Positions 59,871-64,000 of a DNA stretch of 64,000 nucleotides are shown one piece after another. Every line of letters starts with the position of its first letter. Positions within the stretch are counted from its first letter, which is position 1. A program made the translations under genes and the position numbers. The DNA is taken from the NCBI GenBank assembly GCA_027946365.1, contig JAPEUQ010000024.1, positions 248,001 through 312,000 of the forward strand, in the 5' to 3' direction. Under the pieces are notes generated by a model. That model was not told the DNA's origin. It worked only from the letters and a program-made list of their open reading frames with translations, and did not search any database. This DNA comes from Kalmusia sp. IMI 367209. Lineage: Eukaryota; Ascomycota; Dothideomycetes; Pleosporales; Didymosphaeriaceae.

Positions 59871-61385
59871 ATGTTCCGTTTCTTGCAGATCAGTGCTTTC
59901 GGTATTCGACTTCTCGCTCCTTTTTTGAATTCTTCAACTTGTAGGTCAGCTCGAATCGGCTGGTCTATAGTGAGTATGTTTGGAGATAGGGGTTTTTGGA
60001 CTGGTGGCGTTGGCTACGGGTGTACTTTCTGCGCCTGCGAAAAGACAGACACCCAGTGGTGTACCAGACTATGTGCTGAAATACGGTATGTATGCTTCTT
60101 TCCTCTCCTAACACTGCGATGGTGGAGAGACTCGCTCAAAGAGATGGTCTTGGTGTTCGTCTGGTACTATCGGTACGTCTCAGCAAGTCGAGGCGTTAGA
60201 GCATCATCAGCAGTAGTCACAAGTCCGACGGTTACGGAGACCTTCCTCATCGGTCGAACTTGCCCCAACTAGCAACATCCATGTTCCCAGCGCATGCGTT
60301 GGCCCCATCATACAGCATACACACCTCTTCCAACCAAATCAACAGAGAAACAACGTGCTTGAGACTAACGTATCACAGCACCGGTCGTATACCTCCACGG
60401 TCAAGATCCATATTTTCCATCGGACTTGAACACCCACCTTTCACATACAACTCCGAAAGTGAACTTCAATGCCGTGGCCGCTCCCAACCCGCTCGACTTG
60501 AACAGCTTGAATCAACTCGGCGGCGATGTATACCTGACCTCGAACGACGACATCACCACCAACCCAGACTGGCTCAAAGGCGTGAGGCCCGATGGCAACG
60601 GCAAGACTGCGGGTACTACGGCGGCCGTCATCGTCAATGACAAGGGAAACGGCAACGTAGATGCCTTCTATATGTACTTCTACACCTACAACTGGGGCGG
60701 TGAAGTCCTTGGACTGAGCTCCTTGAACTTCGGTAAGCTCATAGCCCCCCCTTCATCCTTCCACATTATGTGTCTAACATGATCGAAAGGCAACCACGTC
60801 GGTGACTGGGAGCACAACATGGTCCGCTTCTCCAACGGCCAACCCCAATACGTCTGGTACTCGCAACACGCCAACGGCCAGGCCTTCAAATACTCCGTCA
60901 CAGAAAAGCACTCCGACAATCTACGCCCCATCGCCTACTCGGCCAACGGCTCACACGCCAACTACGCCATCAGTGGAACCCACGACCACACCATTCCCAA
61001 CTTCAATTTACCAGGTGGCGTCCTCGAGGACCACACTGCCAAAGACGTCTTCTGGGACCCGCTACAATCATCGCTGTTCTACAAGTACGATGCGGGCGCA
61101 AACTCGTTCACGGCGTATGACGGCACCAGCCCGGTGAACTGGCTGAGCTTCCTCGGACACTGGGGCGACCAAGAGTATCCGACGAGCGACAAGAGGCAGG
61201 TCAAGATCTTCGGACAGGCGAAGTATTCGTCTGGGCCTACGGGGCCTGCAGACAAGCAGTTGAACCGGAACAATGTGTGCCCTGACAATGGGAACGATTG
61301 TATATTGCGCGGCATTCTGGTGCCGAGGAGTGCGGAGATAGACATGCAGGTCTTTGCCGACGATGTTGTGCAGCGTCGAGGTTAA
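59871..61385 (+). CDS. Vps62-family secreted protein
   Basis: Four exons: 59871-59901, 59990-60085, 60379-60732 and 60790-61385. They give 358 residues. The first junction builds a complete signal peptide, MFRFLQISAFGVFGLVALAT, followed by a possible Kex2 site (AKRQ); without it the frame has no start. The next join gives VPDYVLKYAPVVYLHGQDPY, the family hallmark, then SDLNTHLSHTTPKVN, YMYFYTYNWGGEV, NHVGDWEHNMVRF and SANGSHANYAISGTHDH. This is the Vps62/DUF946-type fold; yeast Vps62 has a genetic link to vacuolar sorting, but the biochemical role is unknown. The intron 60086-60378 is 293 nt, long for this window; the others are 57-88 nt. The start exon is the least certain part. Confidence 0.85.
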
Positions 61386-62331
61386 TGGACGCTGGAATTC
61401 CCCTTTCTCTGCTAATGATTAATACCCAATGGTAAGCCTGCGTGCGTATTGGGATTGTTCCTGTTGGAAGTAGTACTACATCTTTAACCACTTTAATTCT
61501 TGTACATGAATTGCATTATACCCATTTATATCGGAAAGTCAAAGCTTGAGCTCGTGAGGCGCCTGCATCTCTTTGAATAATGTATAGTGTTATACCTCAA
61601 ACAACTAGTGATCCTGATAGACCTCACCTTGGCCAGCTTGTGCGCAGCTCTTTCGTTCTGCCGTCAAAGTTCTTCATGCTTCGGACAAGACGATCCGCAA
61701 GGCTTGCGGCGAGGGAATTCCATGTATGGAACTATGCTCAATCCGTAGACAATTACCTTATACACAGTATCCTTTTCCACTGTGATGAACAACGTGACCT
61801 CTACCCATACAAATACTAGAGTGCTGCGTGTTAATGCTTAACATGTGTATGATTCTCTCTGTTGATTCTCTCTTTTCATGTATAGATATGTATATAGTCT
61901 CCTTGATGTTTCTTTTCATTGTGGCGTTCTAAGGCACATATGGTGGAAGCTATCCTAAGCACTATTGGCGCTCTACTCAGTCGGGACCAATCTTCTACGA
62001 CATCTAAATCTGCCTTGCATAAATCAGAACCAAAGCTCTCGATGATTGTAATGAAGAAAGGTGGTATGATAGATTTATACTCGCATGGTGCCTGAAGTAA
62101 AGCTTTTGCAATCTCTCGAGCATTTGGTTAGACGTAACCTGTGGCATAGGACTTGCTCAAATGGCGAGGGACACAGCATACGTCGAGCCACTCTAGATCC
62201 GTACAAGATACTTGAATCGTATCTTGACTTTCGACACATCATTTTAAACACATATACTTCGTTTGAATTATAAGTTAAGATATACATACGAAACATTACG
62301 TAGGAATCATCACGAGCGCATACTCAGGCTT
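61386..62331. other. Intergenic region, convergent gene ends
   Basis: 3' UTRs of the Vps62-like gene and the GH3 gene. AT-rich, no open frame above 80 codons of interest. Confidence 0.6.
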
Positions 62332-63964
62332 CTAAACTGGACTCGCCTGCCCACCTGTGCATGTTGTCGCCTTCGTTCCACACCTCAGCTTCAGCGTATC
62401 CGAGCTATCGCCGATCCATATCCCGTAATCTCCCGCCACGTCCGGAACGATCCAGTTCTGGCTCACGACATCCCACACGCTGAGGTCCTTGCGCGTGACG
62501 CGCAGCTGCACCGTCTGACTCTCGCCTGCGGCCAGCTCCTTGGTCTTCTCGAAGTCGCGCAGCTGGATGATCGGCGTGTCGAAGGAGATTCCCGAAGGAT
62601 ACTGTACGTAGAGCTGTGCGACTGCTTTCCCGGCCGTCTTGCCGGTGTTGGTGACTGTCACTGAGATGTCGTAGGCGACGTCGAAAAGAGCTGGGTTGCC
62701 GCCTTGTGCGCCGCCTGCTGCGACACCGGGTTTTTGCACATTGGAATAGCCGGCAGGATAAGGATATTTCGTAGTCGAGTTGCCAATCTTAGCGGCGTTG
62801 TCGGCATCCGACTTGTCTAGCCAAGAGTACTCGTACCGCCAGATACGGTTGAAGTTGTCGGGCCAGTAAGCCTCTGATGCTGGAGGAATCTTGGTAGAGT
62901 AGGTAGGGGTGTTGCCTTTTGCGGGGCGTGCGGGTGGTGTGGAGGTCAATTGTGTCACCGGACTGATTGTCGCATTAGAGAAGGAGAAGGTTGTGTAGCT
63001 GAGTCCGTGGCCGAAGGCGTAGCGTGGTGTAATGCCTTCCTTATTAAAGTGTCGGTAGTCGATGTAGAGACCTTCTGTGAAGGTATCTTGCGGCTGGCCT
63101 AATTGGAAGCCAACCTATAAAAATTGAATATTTATTAGCAAAAGGAATAGTCGCATACATCATTAAGGTTGCTACGTACCAAGGATACACTGGCAGGGTA
63201 GTCATCCTCCGACTTGGGAACTGTGTACGGAAGATGGCCTGACGGTGACACATCGCCATATAGAACTTGCATCAAACTGTCACCAGCTTCCTGGCCAGGC
63301 AAATGTGCGAAGAGTACCTTTGTTTCGAGTTAGATTGATACGTGAATTTACGCTCATCATACGTACAGCTTTGACGGAGGGCAAATCATGCCATTGTTCC
63401 AATAGGACTGGGCCCACAGTATGCACGATGACAACGACGTTGGAGTACTTGGCAGCAACGTCCTTGACAAGATTGTCGCCATTATGCCAAAGATTAAGCT
63501 TCGAGCTGTCCCGATCTCCAGGATTGTTCTCCACGGTGATGTAGTTCTCACCAGAGTCTGCCGTAACGAAGACAAGAGCAATGTCGTCCGCTGAAGGATT
63601 CGAATTCGAAGGAAAAGAGTCGCTGTTGAAGAAGGTGTACTTCGCACCACGAGACTTGAGACCATCGATAGGCGAGTCTATGTAAGGATAACGAGCGGAT
63701 CCACTCCCCCAGCCCATGCCAAGGGTGCCCTTGTTGCACCCTTGATCAGCGCAGGCGTTGATCCCATCGGGGTTCTTCTCTGCATCTGTCCCAAACACTT
63801 TCAATGTCGCGTTGATAGACAAGGGTAAGGTGCCGTTAGCATTTTTCAGGAGCGTGATGGCATCTCGAGCAACTTCTTTTGCCACCACTGCGTGATCGCC
63901 TTGGACGTCAACGAACTCATTTACCACGCCACTTGGAGAAATCAAAGCTCCTGGGTAAAGTGGT
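62332..63964 (-). CDS. GH3 beta-glucosidase, C-terminal part
   Basis: Three exons in the window: 63964-63367, 63317-63180 and 63114-62332. The gene continues past the right edge; the acceptor CATATAG at 63965 shows more exons upstream. About 506 residues are visible. Hallmarks are [53 protein letters not shown] (its Glu is the candidate acid/base of the second domain), [54 protein letters not shown], and a C-terminal fibronectin type III-like domain ([25 protein letters not shown] on). It resembles the long secreted fungal beta-glucosidases that release glucose from cellobiose. The catalytic nucleophile Asp and the signal peptide lie outside the window. Introns are 49 and 65 nt. Confidence 0.95.
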
Positions 63965-64000
63965 CTATATGATTCAGTATTAGCTGTCGTTCTAGAAAAT

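Overview
This window is nuclear DNA of a filamentous ascomycete (Pezizomycotina). The genes are mostly intron-bearing, with GT-AG introns of about 47-90 nt and CTAAT-type branch sites, and they are separated by intergenic stretches of 0.2-4.5 kb. Several products belong to families best known from fungi of this group: Rho3, a COP9 signalosome subunit 2 with a fungal tail, a DUF2457 protein, a DUF7896-like finger protein and a PA/RING E3 ligase. I favour a Dothideomycete from the look of the orphan proteins, but that is inference. I see no prophage, plasmid, CRISPR array, intact transposon or obvious secondary-metabolite cluster.

Left third (1-27 kb): a DUF7896-like finger protein and an orphan protein with an internal repeat (+). 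A seven-helix G-protein-coupled receptor (-). A 4.5 kb gene-poor tract. A head-to-head pair of ribosomal protein genes, eL21 (-) and uS4 (+), sharing 184 bp. Then eS27 with an ATG-only first exon (+), deoxyribose-phosphate aldolase (+), Rho3 GTPase with three micro-exons (-), COP9 subunit CSN2 (+) and an otubain deubiquitinase (+).

Middle (27-47 kb): the Rix1-complex WD-repeat protein Ipi3 (-, frame broken in a run of five G/C), a PhzF-like protein (-), an AIF-type FAD oxidoreductase (-), a cysteine-rich orphan (+), a 758-residue acidic DUF2457 protein (-), mitochondrial elongation factor G (MEF1, -) and a PA-TM-RING ubiquitin ligase (-).

Right third (47-64 kb): an aquaporin (+), a secreted SGNH/GDSL hydrolase (-), a long F-box protein whose frame is broken twice at mononucleotide runs (-), a GNAT acetyltransferase (-), a small membrane-protein candidate (+), a secreted Vps62-family protein (+) and the 3' part of a GH3 beta-glucosidase that runs off the right edge (-).

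The genes are mainly housekeeping: ribosome structure and biogenesis (eL21, uS4, eS27, Ipi3), mitochondrial translation (MEF1), ubiquitin/Nedd8 biology (CSN2, otubain, RING ligase, F-box protein), polarity signalling (Rho3, GPCR) and secreted hydrolases (SGNH, GH3). They do not form one pathway. The most useful observations are three +1 frame breaks at mononucleotide runs (probably assembly errors, one in a gene expected to be essential), the rho3 micro-exons, the shared ribosomal-protein promoter, and a few orphan genes that can be modelled cleanly. I found no convincing undescribed multi-gene system.
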